Part shown: positions 8,896-16,711 of the stretch, piece after piece
Numbering within the stretch: the stretch's first letter is position 1
Layout of the letters: the number at the start of each line of letters is the position of its first letter
Assembly (NCBI RefSeq): GCF_039526245.1
Contig: NZ_BAAAIV010000020.1
Location: forward strand, 11,161-75,160
From: Arthrobacter_H rhombi
GTDB lineage: Bacteria; Actinomycetota; Actinomycetes; Actinomycetales; Micrococcaceae
Reading direction: 5' to 3'
Length of the DNA: 64,000 bases
Translations under genes and position numbers: made by a program
Notes under the pieces: model-generated
What the model was told of the DNA's origin: nothing
The model's input: only the letters and a program-made list of their open reading frames with translations
Databases searched by the model: none

Positions 8896-9833
8896 CGCAG
8901 CGCCTTCTGTCCCGGGCACTGCTTCGTCACGATGCGTTCCATGGCATCGTGCTCGGCCCGGGTGGTCCACAGCCCGTATTTTGCCTTCACCGCGGCTTGC
9001 CGCGCCACATACGCACAACGGAACGCCTTGCGCGGCGGCAGCCAAGTCGCCGCATCGCCGTCGCCCTTGGAAGCGTTGGTCGGACCATCAACGGCCAGGA
9101 GATTCAGCGGGTCGTTGGCCAGGTCCACCCGTTCGTCGGCGCCCAACTGCTGGGCCCCCTTCTGCCAGGCATCGGACAAGGCCACGACGTGGTCGATCTG
9201 CACCGCGTTGCTGGTCCCCTGCCCACGGACGAAGTCGATGAAGGAACCGGTATAGGGATCGTTGAGGATGCCGGAGGTGATCACGCACCCTTGGGTCCCC
9301 GGCCGGGCCACCACCGCAGTGAGGTCACGGCGCAGGATGTCGTTGCGCGCGTCGCAGCCGTTGCGGTCCGGATCCTTCCACCCGGATCCGAAGTTCGACC
9401 GCTCGTATCCCGTCTTCGGTGCGCGCCCCTTGACCTGGAGGGTGGCCAGCTGGGCCAGGACGGTTCCCGCTACCGGCGCGTGCGGGCGCTTCGGTGTGGA
9501 CGGTTTGGCCGGCCGAGTCGGCTTGGCCCGCTTGGCCGGCCGGCGCGACGGGGACTGCGCCGAAGCCGGAGCAGACGTTGCCACCGGGGCCTCGGCATCC
9601 CCCGAGGGGACGACGGCAGCAGTCGTCGCAGGTGCAGTGGGGGCCTCGGACCACACCACGAGGGGGCCCCGCTTCGGCGTTTCCGTCGAGATGATGATCG
9701 GCCCAGCCTGCGGCGGGCCATCGGGTGCTCCGCACCCCGCGAGTCCCAGCAGGACGCCGCCGGCCAGCGCAACGGCCAACCACCGCCTACCGCCGACCGC
9801 TACCTCACGTGGCGAGGGGAAGACTATTCGCAA
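8892..9833 (-). CDS. Secreted HNH nuclease lipoprotein (GmrSD C-terminal type)
   Basis: This 313-residue protein has a signal peptide with lipobox LAGC (about residue 34), a disordered Pro/Ala/Lys linker to about residue 120, then a C-terminal HNH-type nuclease domain. Catalytic marks are IDHVVALSDAW and the NLLAVDGPTNASKGD segment (conserved N-x-x-N and K), as in the DUF1524/HNH domain found in exported actinobacterial nucleases. Cysteines in NGCDARND, GCVI, FRCAY and KQC suggest extracytoplasmic disulfides. It should cut DNA outside the cell. Its 5' end overlaps the excalibur gene by 10 bp. Confidence 0.85.
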   Translation of the reverse strand: MRIVFPSPREVAVGGRRWLAVALAGGVLLGLAGCGAPDGPPQAGPIIISTETPKRGPLVVWSEAPTAPATTAAVVPSGDAEAPVATSAPASAQSPSRRPAKRAKPTRPAKPSTPKRPHAPVAGTVLAQLATLQVKGRAPKTGYERSNFGSGWKDPDRNGCDARNDILRRDLTAVVARPGTQGCVITSGILNDPYTGSFIDFVRGQGTSNAVQIDHVVALSDAWQKGAQQLGADERVDLANDPLNLLAVDGPTNASKGDGDAATWLPPRKAFRCAYVARQAAVKAKYGLWTTRAEHDAMERIVTKQCPGQKALR

Positions 9834-10795
9834 CCGACGCCGTCTCCATCACGATCGAGCTTGCGGCTGTATCCCGGGTCGCCGACATGGATGGGATCCG
9901 CACCGGCCGCACGCACTGCCGTGCAGTTCTTGTAGAACGTCGAGGTGGATGCGGCCTTCTTCGGCACAGCCTTTTTCGGCGCCGCCGGGGGTGCAACGAA
10001 GCTGTTCTTCCGGGCAACCGCTGCCTGCTTGGCAGCTCGTTTTTCGGCGTTCCGCGCAGCTTGCGCGGCCGCCTCCTTACGGGCACTGGCCTGGCGCGCG
10101 GCTTTCTTGGCCTGGGCTTGCGCGGTGGCCTTCTTTTCAGCGGCTACCTTTCGCGCTTCGGCCTTTTGCGCATCGGCTTTCTTCTGCGCGGCTGCTGCCT
10201 GGCGGGCCTTGGCTTCAGCCGCAGCCTTGTCCTTCGCGGCCTTCGCCTGGGCGGACTTCTCGGCCTGGGCCTGCTGCGCAGCCTGTTCGGAAGCGCGGGC
10301 CGCGGCAGCGGCCTCCGCCTTCTCGTGGTCCACCGCGGCGACCCAGACGAACGCACCGCCGTCGTTCGCATCGCAATAGTTGCTCTCGCCGTCCTGCGTC
10401 ATGACCAGCTCGTCGCCGTCACAGGCCTGGCCCACGAAACTGGCCAGTTCCGGTGCGGCGGTCGCGGCAGGGGTTTCCTGCGCAGCGGCATCGGCAGCTG
10501 GCGTGGTGGCGGTCTCGGGGGTGTCCACGAAGAAGGTGGCGACGATCATCAGGGCCAACGCCCCGCCGGCGACACCTGCTGCTGCCTTGCGATGCGGGAT
10601 CCGGGCCCACCGCGCGCGTCCCATCAGCAGCACGACCAGCGCAAAGAGGAAAGCCAGCACAGTCAGGAAAATGATGAGTGCTGGTGCCAGGATCAACAGG
10701 ATGACCAGGACGACGGCGGCCACGGCAAGCGTGATCCACCACCGAAGTCCGCGGGTCGATTTTCGGGCAGGCTGAGGCCCCCATGGTGAAGTCAC
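9824..10795 (-). CDS. Membrane protein with Ala/Lys coiled coil and excalibur domain
   Basis: This 323-residue protein has two or three N-terminal membrane segments (about residues 18-60 and 73-90), an extracytoplasmic region containing CDGDELVM and NYCDAND, a very long Ala/Lys/Gln-rich helical stretch (about residues 155-265), and a C-terminal excalibur calcium-binding domain with the DRDGDGVGCE loop. Excalibur domains occur on secreted nucleases and wall-associated proteins. It is co-transcribed and overlapping with the HNH lipoprotein, so a shared surface nuclease or DNA-binding role is inferred. Confidence 0.8.
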   Translation of the reverse strand: MTSPWGPQPARKSTRGLRWWITLAVAAVVLVILLILAPALIIFLTVLAFLFALVVLLMGRARWARIPHRKAAAGVAGGALALMIVATFFVDTPETATTPAADAAAQETPAATAAPELASFVGQACDGDELVMTQDGESNYCDANDGGAFVWVAAVDHEKAEAAAAARASEQAAQQAQAEKSAQAKAAKDKAAAEAKARQAAAAQKKADAQKAEARKVAAEKKATAQAQAKKAARQASARKEAAAQAARNAEKRAAKQAAVARKNSFVAPPAAPKKAVPKKAASTSTFYKNCTAVRAAGADPIHVGDPGYSRKLDRDGDGVGCE

Positions 10796-10990
10796 GATTG
10801 TCCCCCAAGACGATGAATCGAATAGATACCCCCAGAGTAGCGGGGATACTTGAAGCTTTCACGTCTTTGTCGTAACGATCAGGCCCCGTTCCCCGCATGC
10901 CCACCCAGGGGAAGGGCCGGGCACCCCTTCCACGTGACGTATCGACGTGATGGGTGGCCCGGCCCGATGCCCGCCGTACGGGCGTGCTGC

Positions 10991-11782
10991 CTACAAGGAC
11001 TTCATCGAGTCCAACAGGTCCTGCGCGCCATCGGCCATGTCCTGCAAGGAGGCGTCGTCGATTTCCATGCCCTGGGCCTGCATCTGCACCTGGAGTCCAT
11101 TGTCGGAGACCATCACGGTGGCGCCGGGGATCTTCTGCCCCTTGACCTCGGTTTTGGTGATCACGGCCAACTTTCCGGGAGCCGACACGTCCACGTCCTT
11201 CAACGTCGAGTTCACTTTCACGGTCAGGCCCATCGTCTTCATCGTCATTTTTTCGCAGCCGTCGAAGGCGTCGATGCTCTTCTTGAACGCTTCGTTGGCC
11301 TGCGCCGCATCCTTGGCGGAACCTGCAGTCACCGTCACCAACTGTGAGGGGTTTTTCGGGTTGGCCACCATTGCCACGGCCAGGTTGCTCTTCTTCAACT
11401 CGGCCTCGACGTCGATGCCATTAGCGATTCCACATTTGGCTGGGGTGAATTCGGCGTCGCTCACCACCGCTCCCGCGGCTCCAGCCTGGGCCTGCAATTC
11501 CTTGCTGCCGAAGACCTGGGCCTTGTCCTCCGGGTCAAAGTACCCGGCGACGACCTTCTTGAGCTGGGCATTCGTCAGCGCAGCCCCAGCAGCGGCGGGC
11601 GACGAAGCGGCCTGGCTGGGCGAAGCCGCGGGACTCGAGGAGGCCGACGAGCTGGACTGTGTCGACGGGGCAGCCGAGGCTGCGTCGGCGTTCTCCGCCG
11701 GGGCGTCGTTCGATCCGCCACAGGCGGTCAGCATCAGACCAGCTGCCAAGGGCAGGGCAAGCCACAGGGACTTCTTCTTCAT
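10991..11782 (-). CDS. Lipoprotein with Ser/Ala-rich linker
   Basis: This 263-residue protein starts with a textbook signal peptide and lipobox LTAC (Cys about residue 21), followed by a disordered Ser/Ala/Pro linker to about residue 68 and a globular domain of about 190 residues. The domain has two cysteines (KCGIANG and DGCEK), perhaps disulfide-bonded, and an alpha/beta pattern recalling extracytoplasmic PknH-type sensor or lipoprotein domains, but I do not recognise a family. GGAGGAAACC precedes the ATG. It stands alone; its function is unknown. Confidence 0.75.
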   Translation of the reverse strand: MKKKSLWLALPLAAGLMLTACGGSNDAPAENADAASAAPSTQSSSSASSSPAASPSQAASSPAAAGAALTNAQLKKVVAGYFDPEDKAQVFGSKELQAQAGAAGAVVSDAEFTPAKCGIANGIDVEAELKKSNLAVAMVANPKNPSQLVTVTAGSAKDAAQANEAFKKSIDAFDGCEKMTMKTMGLTVKVNSTLKDVDVSAPGKLAVITKTEVKGQKIPGATVMVSDNGLQVQMQAQGMEIDDASLQDMADGAQDLLDSMKSL

Positions 11783-12136
11783 GGTTTCCTCCGGGTGTCT
11801 ACGAGTGATGGAGCCAGCCGGCTAAAGCCCCCCGCCCCTACGGAAACGCTGTTGCCCCCGCAGGGATAAACCTGCCCGATGGATGATGCTCCACACGAGT
11901 TCCTGCGCCCCTCCCCCGCGAGCGACAACAACCAGCCTGACGAGACGTTTCCACGGGCGGCTTTGTTTTGAATGGACACCAGGCTGATAGGCGGCCATCA
12001 AGAAAGTTCGACTGCCACCCTGTTGATTTGTTGTCACGTGAGGCTACTATTTCTTCAGCGCGCCAGTTCGGCCGCCTCGCACGGCACGGTTTCATGCGGC
12101 ACGGCGAACACTTCGCACCACAAATTTGGGGGAAAC
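11783..12136. other. Intergenic region between divergent lipoprotein and secreted-protein genes
   Basis: About 350 bp separate two divergent genes for exported proteins. Both promoters and 5' leaders should be here. I found no recognisable riboswitch, strong palindrome or convincing small gene. The A/T-richer stretch around 12020-12060 is the most promoter-like part for the rightward gene. Confidence 0.4.
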
Positions 12137-12844
12137 TTGCATACTTCAACGCGCAAAAAACTCGGCTGGCTTGCGGCTGGCTCCGCCATTTCACTCGCGG
12201 CCGGGGCAATCGGTCTGCCCGCCGCCTCGGCAGCACCGCGCCAGCTCGACGTCACCGGCTTCACCATCAAGGACATGGTCTTCTCGTCCTCCAGTTGCCA
12301 ATACAACAACGTCACCGTCAGGGGCAAGGTAGCGGGTTCGGTAACGGACTTCTACATCGACGCCGACGTAACGCGCTCCGGCGCACTCGTTGACTGGGCG
12401 ATTTTCGATGACAGCGACGCCAAGGATCGACTCTTCATCTGTGACACCGACGGACTCGGCGCATACAAAGTCGGGCCATCCGAAGTCTCGGGATTCACCT
12501 CCGACTACGACTACTTCGACTACACGGACTACTCGGCCACAACCTTTTACGTCCGCGGCAAGACCCGGTCCGGCCTGTCGTCAAGCCGCAAGGGAAAAGT
12601 GGTCACGCTCAACTTGTCAGCCAGCTACTTCAATCCGGCGGCCTCGAAGTATTCCGCCCTCAACGCCAAGGGCGTCAAGATCCAGCGCAAGACCTCAAAG
12701 GGTTGGGTGACCATCAAGACGGTCAACCTCTCGAAGGGCAAGTCCAGCTTCAAGTACACCCAGAAGGCCAAAGCCAGCTATCGGGCCGTCATTTCCCAGA
12801 CCTCCAAGACCACGGCGGCCACCAGCACCACCGTCAAGCGGTAG
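12137..12844 (+). CDS. Secreted surface protein, TTG start
   Basis: The start is read as the TTG at 12137 because GGGGGA lies 5 bp upstream and a Sec signal peptide follows at once (basic RKK, hydrophobic core, cleavage after ASA at about residue 32). A longer in-frame ATG would bury this signal. The mature protein of about 200 residues is rich in Asp, Tyr, Ser and Lys, with beta-strand repeats, a CQYNN/ICDTDG cysteine pair, and C-terminal GWVTIKTV, SSFKYTQ and ASYRAVI strands typical of Ig-like surface domains. Specific function unknown. Confidence 0.75.
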   Translation: MHTSTRKKLGWLAAGSAISLAAGAIGLPAASAAPRQLDVTGFTIKDMVFSSSSCQYNNVTVRGKVAGSVTDFYIDADVTRSGALVDWAIFDDSDAKDRLFICDTDGLGAYKVGPSEVSGFTSDYDYFDYTDYSATTFYVRGKTRSGLSSSRKGKVVTLNLSASYFNPAASKYSALNAKGVKIQRKTSKGWVTIKTVNLSKGKSSFKYTQKAKASYRAVISQTSKTTAATSTTVKR

Positions 12845-12876
12845 CTCGATGATTGCCGCCGGGCGCGGGGGTTGAA

Positions 12877-12896
12877 GGCGAAGACCGGCCTTCGCC
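12877..12896. terminator. Bidirectional terminator hairpin
   Basis: GGCGAAG (12877-12883) and CTTCGCC (12890-12896) form a perfect 7-bp stem with a 6-nt loop between the convergent secreted-protein and MhuD-like genes. There is a U-run only of poor quality. Confidence 0.55.
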
Positions 12897-12931
12897 CTCA
12901 TTCCTCACCAAGAGCGGGGTAACCGCCGGGA

Positions 12932-13225
12932 CTACTCTCCGAGGTCAACAACCTCGAACTCGAGCAATCCCATGCCGGTGGCGACCGGCGCGCCCTTCGA
13001 GTGATCGTGCGGGGCGCGCTGGTCGCGCCAGTTTTCGAAGTCCTCACGCGTGGCCCACTGGGTGTAGACGAAGTAGCGGTCCTCGCCGGCGACCGGGCGC
13101 AGAAGCTGGAACCCCTCGAATCCGGGCTGGCCGTCCACGGAGTGCTTGCGGGCTGCGAAACGCTTCTCGAGTTCTGAACCCACCTCGACGGGAACCTGCA
13201 GGGCGTTGATGACGACGACGGACAC
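12932..13225 (-). CDS. Heme-degrading monooxygenase, MhuD/IsdG-like (ABM fold)
   Basis: This 97-residue antibiotic-biosynthesis-monooxygenase-fold protein closely resembles mycobacterial MhuD. Asn7 (VVIN), ELEKRFA, PGFEGFQLLRPV, YFVYTQW, a Trp in FENW, and His residues in APHDHS correspond to the Asn-Trp-His set of MhuD/IsdG enzymes, ending in LLEFEVVDL. It should open heme oxidatively and release iron in the cytoplasm. The GTG at 13225 is chosen because GGAAGGAG lies just upstream and position 7 then matches the catalytic Asn. No heme-uptake genes adjoin it. Confidence 0.85.
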   Translation of the reverse strand: MSVVVINALQVPVEVGSELEKRFAARKHSVDGQPGFEGFQLLRPVAGEDRYFVYTQWATREDFENWRDQRAPHDHSKGAPVATGMGLLEFEVVDLGE

Positions 13226-13332
13226 GGTGCTCCTTCCGGGCCCGGCACCTCCGGGCCACTCACCCTTCCAAGCTATCGCAGCCCGGCCCCCGCTGGCCGT
13301 CGATCTCGTCACGGTCGCGGCCAGCCCAGGGA

Positions 13333-13758
13333 CTATGGGACGTCGGGCGCCAGGGACTCGATCAGCGCCACCACGCGGGAACGGATCCCGTCACGGATGG
13401 GACGGACCGCCTCCAGTCCCTGCCCCGCGGGATCCTCCAATTCCCAGTCCTCGTAGCGTTTGCCGGGGAAGATCGGGCAGGTGTCCCCGCACCCCATGGT
13501 GATCACGACGTCGGATTCCCTCACGGCGTCGACGGTGAGGACCTTCGGAGTCTCGGCGGACAGGTCGATACCCTCCTCGGCCATCGCGGCGACCGCTGCC
13601 GGGTTCACCGCCTCAGCCGGTGCGGATCCTGCGGAACGGACGTCGATGGACCCACCGGACAGCGCGGTGAGGTAGGCGGCGGCCATCTGCGAGCGTCCTG
13701 CATTGTGGACGCAGACGAACAGGACTGTCGGCTTCCCAGGGGTTCCGGCGGTGCTCAT
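13333..13758 (-). CDS. arsC: Arsenate reductase, thioredoxin-dependent LMW-phosphatase type
   Basis: This 141-residue cytoplasmic enzyme reduces arsenate to arsenite so that the Acr3 pump can remove it. The N-terminal P-loop CVHNAGRSQMA holds the nucleophilic Cys, and GCGDTCP supplies the two redox cysteines of the thioredoxin-coupled class, followed by WELEDPAG with the conserved Asp. The ATG at 13758 overlaps the acr3 stop by 4 bp, so it is translationally coupled and the last gene of the arsenic operon. Confidence 0.93.
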   Translation of the reverse strand: MSTAGTPGKPTVLFVCVHNAGRSQMAAAYLTALSGGSIDVRSAGSAPAEAVNPAAVAAMAEEGIDLSAETPKVLTVDAVRESDVVITMGCGDTCPIFPGKRYEDWELEDPAGQGLEAVRPIRDGIRSRVVALIESLAPDVP

Positions 13759-14879
13759 GGGTTCATGCTCCTCGTGGAAGATGGCAGATCGGCGCTCTCG
13801 GTGGCGAAGAAGCGACGGCGGGACCACAGGGCAACATAGACCAGTGCCACCAGGACGGGGACCTCGATCAGCGGCCCGACCACTCCGGCGAGCGCCTGCC
13901 CGGAGGTGACACCGAAGGTGCCGATGGCCACGGCGATGGCCAACTCGAAGTTGTTCCCCGCAGCGGTGAAGGCCAACGTCGTCGTCTTCGCGTACCCCAG
14001 CCGCAGGAGTCGCCCGAGCACCATGCCCACACCGAACACGACGACGAAGTAGGCCAGCAGCGGCAGGGCGATGCGCACGACGTCCAGCGGCCGCGACGTG
14101 ATGGTCCCACCCTGCAGGGCAAAGAGCAGGACGATGGTGAAGAGCAGCCCATACAGCGCCCACGGTCCGATCCGCGGCAGGAACCGCTCCTCGTACCACT
14201 GGCGCCCCTTGGCCTTCTCCCCCAGGGTGCGGGTCAGGAATCCGGCCAGCAGCGGGATCCCGAGGAAGATCAGTACGGAGGCGGTGATCGCCCAGAAGGA
14301 GAAGTCTGCGCTGGTGGTCGGCAGCCCCAGCCAACCGGGCAGGACCTGCAGGTAGAACCAGCCGAGCGCCCCGAAGGCGATGACCTGGAAGACGGAGTTG
14401 ATCAGGACCAGCACCGCGGCGGCCTCGCGATCCCCGCAGGCCAGGTCGTTCCAGATCATCACCATGGCGATGCATCTGGCGAGCCCCACGATGATCAGCC
14501 CGGTGCGGTATTCGGGCAGGTCGGGCAGGAAGATCCAGGCCAGCGCGAACATGAAGGCCGGGGCGGCGATCCAGTTGATGAGCAGCGAGGTAACCAGCAG
14601 CCTGCGGTCCGCGACGACCCGGCGTGTCTGGTCATAGCGGACCTTGGCGAGCACCGGATACATCATCACCAGCAACCCCACGGCGATCGGCAAGGAGACC
14701 TCGCCGATCCTGACCGCATCCAGCGCCGTATCCAAGCCCGGCACGAACCGGCCGAGCAGCAAACCCGCGGCCATGGCGGCAATGATCCAGACGGGCAGGA
14801 AGCGGTCCAGCGTGGACAGCCGCCCGACGACGGCGGCCTCCGGTGGCTGCACGGAGGACGGGGTGCTGAGGTGGCTCAC
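13755..14879 (-). CDS. acr3: Arsenite efflux transporter, ACR3 family
   Basis: This inner-membrane protein of about 374 residues has ten hydrophobic segments and exports arsenite. The family signature GLARCIAMVMIWNDLACGD, containing the essential Cys of TM4, lies near the middle, and TAAGNNFELAIAVAI marks TM9. The GTG at 14879 is preferred over the ATG at 14921, because an operator-like inverted repeat (14902-14917) would otherwise lie inside the coding sequence. It is divergent from arsR and followed by overlapping arsC. Confidence 0.92.
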   Translation of the reverse strand: MSHLSTPSSVQPPEAAVVGRLSTLDRFLPVWIIAAMAAGLLLGRFVPGLDTALDAVRIGEVSLPIAVGLLVMMYPVLAKVRYDQTRRVVADRRLLVTSLLINWIAAPAFMFALAWIFLPDLPEYRTGLIIVGLARCIAMVMIWNDLACGDREAAAVLVLINSVFQVIAFGALGWFYLQVLPGWLGLPTTSADFSFWAITASVLIFLGIPLLAGFLTRTLGEKAKGRQWYEERFLPRIGPWALYGLLFTIVLLFALQGGTITSRPLDVVRIALPLLAYFVVVFGVGMVLGRLLRLGYAKTTTLAFTAAGNNFELAIAVAIGTFGVTSGQALAGVVGPLIEVPVLVALVYVALWSRRRFFATESADLPSSTRSMNP

Positions 14880-14901
14880 GGGGCGTGTGGCCTTTCGATG
14901 G

Positions 14902-14917
14902 ATCGACGAGTATCGAT
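14902..14917. promoter_or_regulatory. Putative ArsR operator 1
   Basis: ATCGA, 6 nt, TCGAT forms a perfect inverted repeat; one further outer pair position is mismatched. It shares its architecture with the repeat at 14938, 36 bp away centre to centre, in the divergent acr3/arsR control region. Confidence 0.65.
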
Positions 14918-14937
14918 TCATCAGTATCCGTGGATAT

Positions 14938-14953
14938 ATTGATGGATGTCAAT
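14938..14953. promoter_or_regulatory. Putative ArsR operator 2
   Basis: ATTGA, 6 nt, TCAAT is a perfect inverted repeat ending 11 bp before the proposed arsR start. Arm and spacer lengths equal those of the site at 14902, so ArsR is inferred to repress both divergent promoters from this pair. Confidence 0.65.
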
Positions 14954-14964
14954 GTAGATGGATA

Positions 14965-15324
14965 ATGGTGCCCATGACCTCCCTCGACACCGCGGCCCCG
15001 GCCACCGACACGTCCTGCTGCATTCCCACGGCAGTGCCGGGACTCAGCGTGGACGAGGCCACCCGCAGGGCGAGGGTGTTCAAGGCCCTGTCGGACCCGA
15101 ACCGCCTCCGGTTGCTGTCCATCGTCAGAGCCGTAAACGACGGCGAAGCCTGCGTCTGCGACCTGACCGAGCCTTTGGACCTCGGCCAGCCCACGGTTTC
15201 CCACCACCTCAAGGTCCTGGTCGAGGCCGGCCTGCTCCGTCGGGAGAAGCGCGGCACATGGGCGTACTACTCGCTGGTTCCGGGAGCCTTGGAGACAGCG
15301 TCCCGAAACATCCTGGCACTTTAG
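14965..15324 (+). CDS. arsR: Arsenical-responsive repressor ArsR
   Basis: This winged-helix repressor of about 119 residues carries FKALSDPNRLRLLSIV, the first helices of ArsR/SmtB proteins, and LGQPTVSHHLKVLVEAGLL as recognition helix. ACVCDL in helix 3 and an N-terminal SCC are probable As(III)-binding cysteines; arsenite binding would release DNA. Starts at 14965 or 14974 are both possible and no strong ribosome binding site is seen. It is divergent from acr3-arsC across two inverted repeats. Confidence 0.92.
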   Translation: MVPMTSLDTAAPATDTSCCIPTAVPGLSVDEATRRARVFKALSDPNRLRLLSIVRAVNDGEACVCDLTEPLDLGQPTVSHHLKVLVEAGLLRREKRGTWAYYSLVPGALETASRNILAL

Positions 15325-15430
15325 GCCCCGGTCACGCCGGCTGTCGCGCGCTGTCGGAGTCCAAGGGTTCCTCGCAGGGGACGGCGCCCCGGTCCCGCCT
15401 CGCCCCCGGGGAAGCGGAACCGGCGGCCGC

Positions 15431-16459
15431 CTATTCCTCGTCCGAGGCCTGCGGCGGATCGGTTGCGGCGCGACGGCCTGTCGCGCCCTTTGATTCGTTC
15501 GCCACAGCCTCTTCCGTTCCCGGCCCGGGTTCTCCATCCAATTCCTGCAGCCGGAATCGAGCATGCAGGATGTCGCCGATGAACAGGTCATACAAGAGGA
15601 TGCCGATCAGGCCGCCCACGAACGGTCCGACGATGGGAACCCAGAAGTACCAGCTGAACGAACCGTCGATCGTGCCCGGTAGCGCCGTCTCCCCCCAGCC
15701 TGCCATCCAGGCGAAGAGCCGGGGGCCGAAGTCGCGGGCGGGGTTGATCGCGTATCCGGCGTTGGCGCCGAACGAAATGCCAATCGCTGCGACACCGAAC
15801 CCGATGATCAGGGGGCCGAGGTTTGCCTTCACCCCGCCATTGCGCATGTCAACGACGGCGGCGATGATCATGAGCAGCAGCGCCGTGCCGACGACTTGGT
15901 CCACGAACGGCCCGAAGTTGTCGCCGTTGTAATACGGTGCCGGGAAGGTGGCGAAGATCGAGTACGTGGCCAGGCCCCCGGCCGCATCCCTCGCTGTTTT
16001 CGCTGCCTGGTTGAACGCGTCGATGGCTTGCCAGTACACGGCGTACACCACGGCGGCGGCAGCAAAGGCACCGACCACCTGGGCGACGATGTACGGGATC
16101 ACCTTCTTCCACGCGAATTTGCGCCGGACAGCGAATGCCAGCGTCACGGCCGGGTTGAGATGCGCTCCGCTGACACCTCCGGCGATGTATACCCCGAAGG
16201 CCACGGCGAAGGCCCAGCCCCAGGCGATCAGCATCCAGTCCCCGGCCCCCTGGAAGAAGATATTGGCTCCTGCGGTGCGCCCCGACCCCGGCAAGCCTGC
16301 CACCGCCATGGCGACGGAGCCATTCCCCAGGAGGATGAGGACGAACGTCCCCAGGAACTCTGCGAGCGTCTCCCCCCACGTCCCGCCGAGCCGTTTGAGA
16401 CCACTGCCGTTGCGAACGGCGCCCCGAAGCGCGCCTCGAATTGGGGTTATATCACTCAC
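15431..16459 (-). CDS. glpF: Glycerol facilitator / aquaglyceroporin (MIP family)
   Basis: This integral membrane channel of about 342 residues has six transmembrane segments and two NPA half-helices: GAHLNPAVT and YAINPARDFGPR. The Asp after the second NPA motif and the long loop between TM3 and TM4 are typical of glycerol facilitators rather than water-only channels. A charged C-terminal tail of about 50 residues extends into the cytoplasm. The GTG at 16459 has GGAGG 6 bp upstream. It is divergent from glpD-glpK, supporting glycerol import for that pathway. Confidence 0.9.
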   Translation of the reverse strand: MSDITPIRGALRGAVRNGSGLKRLGGTWGETLAEFLGTFVLILLGNGSVAMAVAGLPGSGRTAGANIFFQGAGDWMLIAWGWAFAVAFGVYIAGGVSGAHLNPAVTLAFAVRRKFAWKKVIPYIVAQVVGAFAAAAVVYAVYWQAIDAFNQAAKTARDAAGGLATYSIFATFPAPYYNGDNFGPFVDQVVGTALLLMIIAAVVDMRNGGVKANLGPLIIGFGVAAIGISFGANAGYAINPARDFGPRLFAWMAGWGETALPGTIDGSFSWYFWVPIVGPFVGGLIGILLYDLFIGDILHARFRLQELDGEPGPGTEEAVANESKGATGRRAATDPPQASDEE

Positions 16460-16648
16460 GCCGAGCCTCCATTGGCCGTCCATTTCCGCTCGCCGTTCGT
16501 GCAACGGCAAACAGGCTTGAGCGAAGACTAACTCTCTCGAGACCGCATTAGCTAGGGAACGAAATACCCTATTAGTTGCCCCGCCTACTGAGGTACGTCG
16601 CCTCTTGGGAAACCTCCGGATGCTTTCAGGAGACCAAGTCAAGAGAAC

Positions 16649-16661
16649 CATTGTGCCAATG
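16649..16661. promoter_or_regulatory. Short inverted repeat upstream of glpD
   Basis: CATTG, TGC, CAATG is a perfect short inverted repeat in the 252-bp glpF/glpD intergenic region, about 50 bp before glpD. It could be a regulator site, but it is short and could occur by chance. Confidence 0.3.
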
Positions 16662-16711
16662 CGAGATTGATGTGACGCTACAGATACAACCTTTGATTTG
16701 GGGGTAGCACG

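Noticed and set aside
10909..10930. GGAAGGG...CCCTTCC hairpin as terminator of the lipoprotein gene
   Set aside because: A 7-bp stem without a U-tract in GC-rich DNA, about 60 bp from the stop; too weak to list.
11783..12136. Riboswitch (for example c-di-AMP type) in the leader of the secreted protein
   Set aside because: No conserved riboswitch core could be matched by eye; only ordinary short hairpins were seen.
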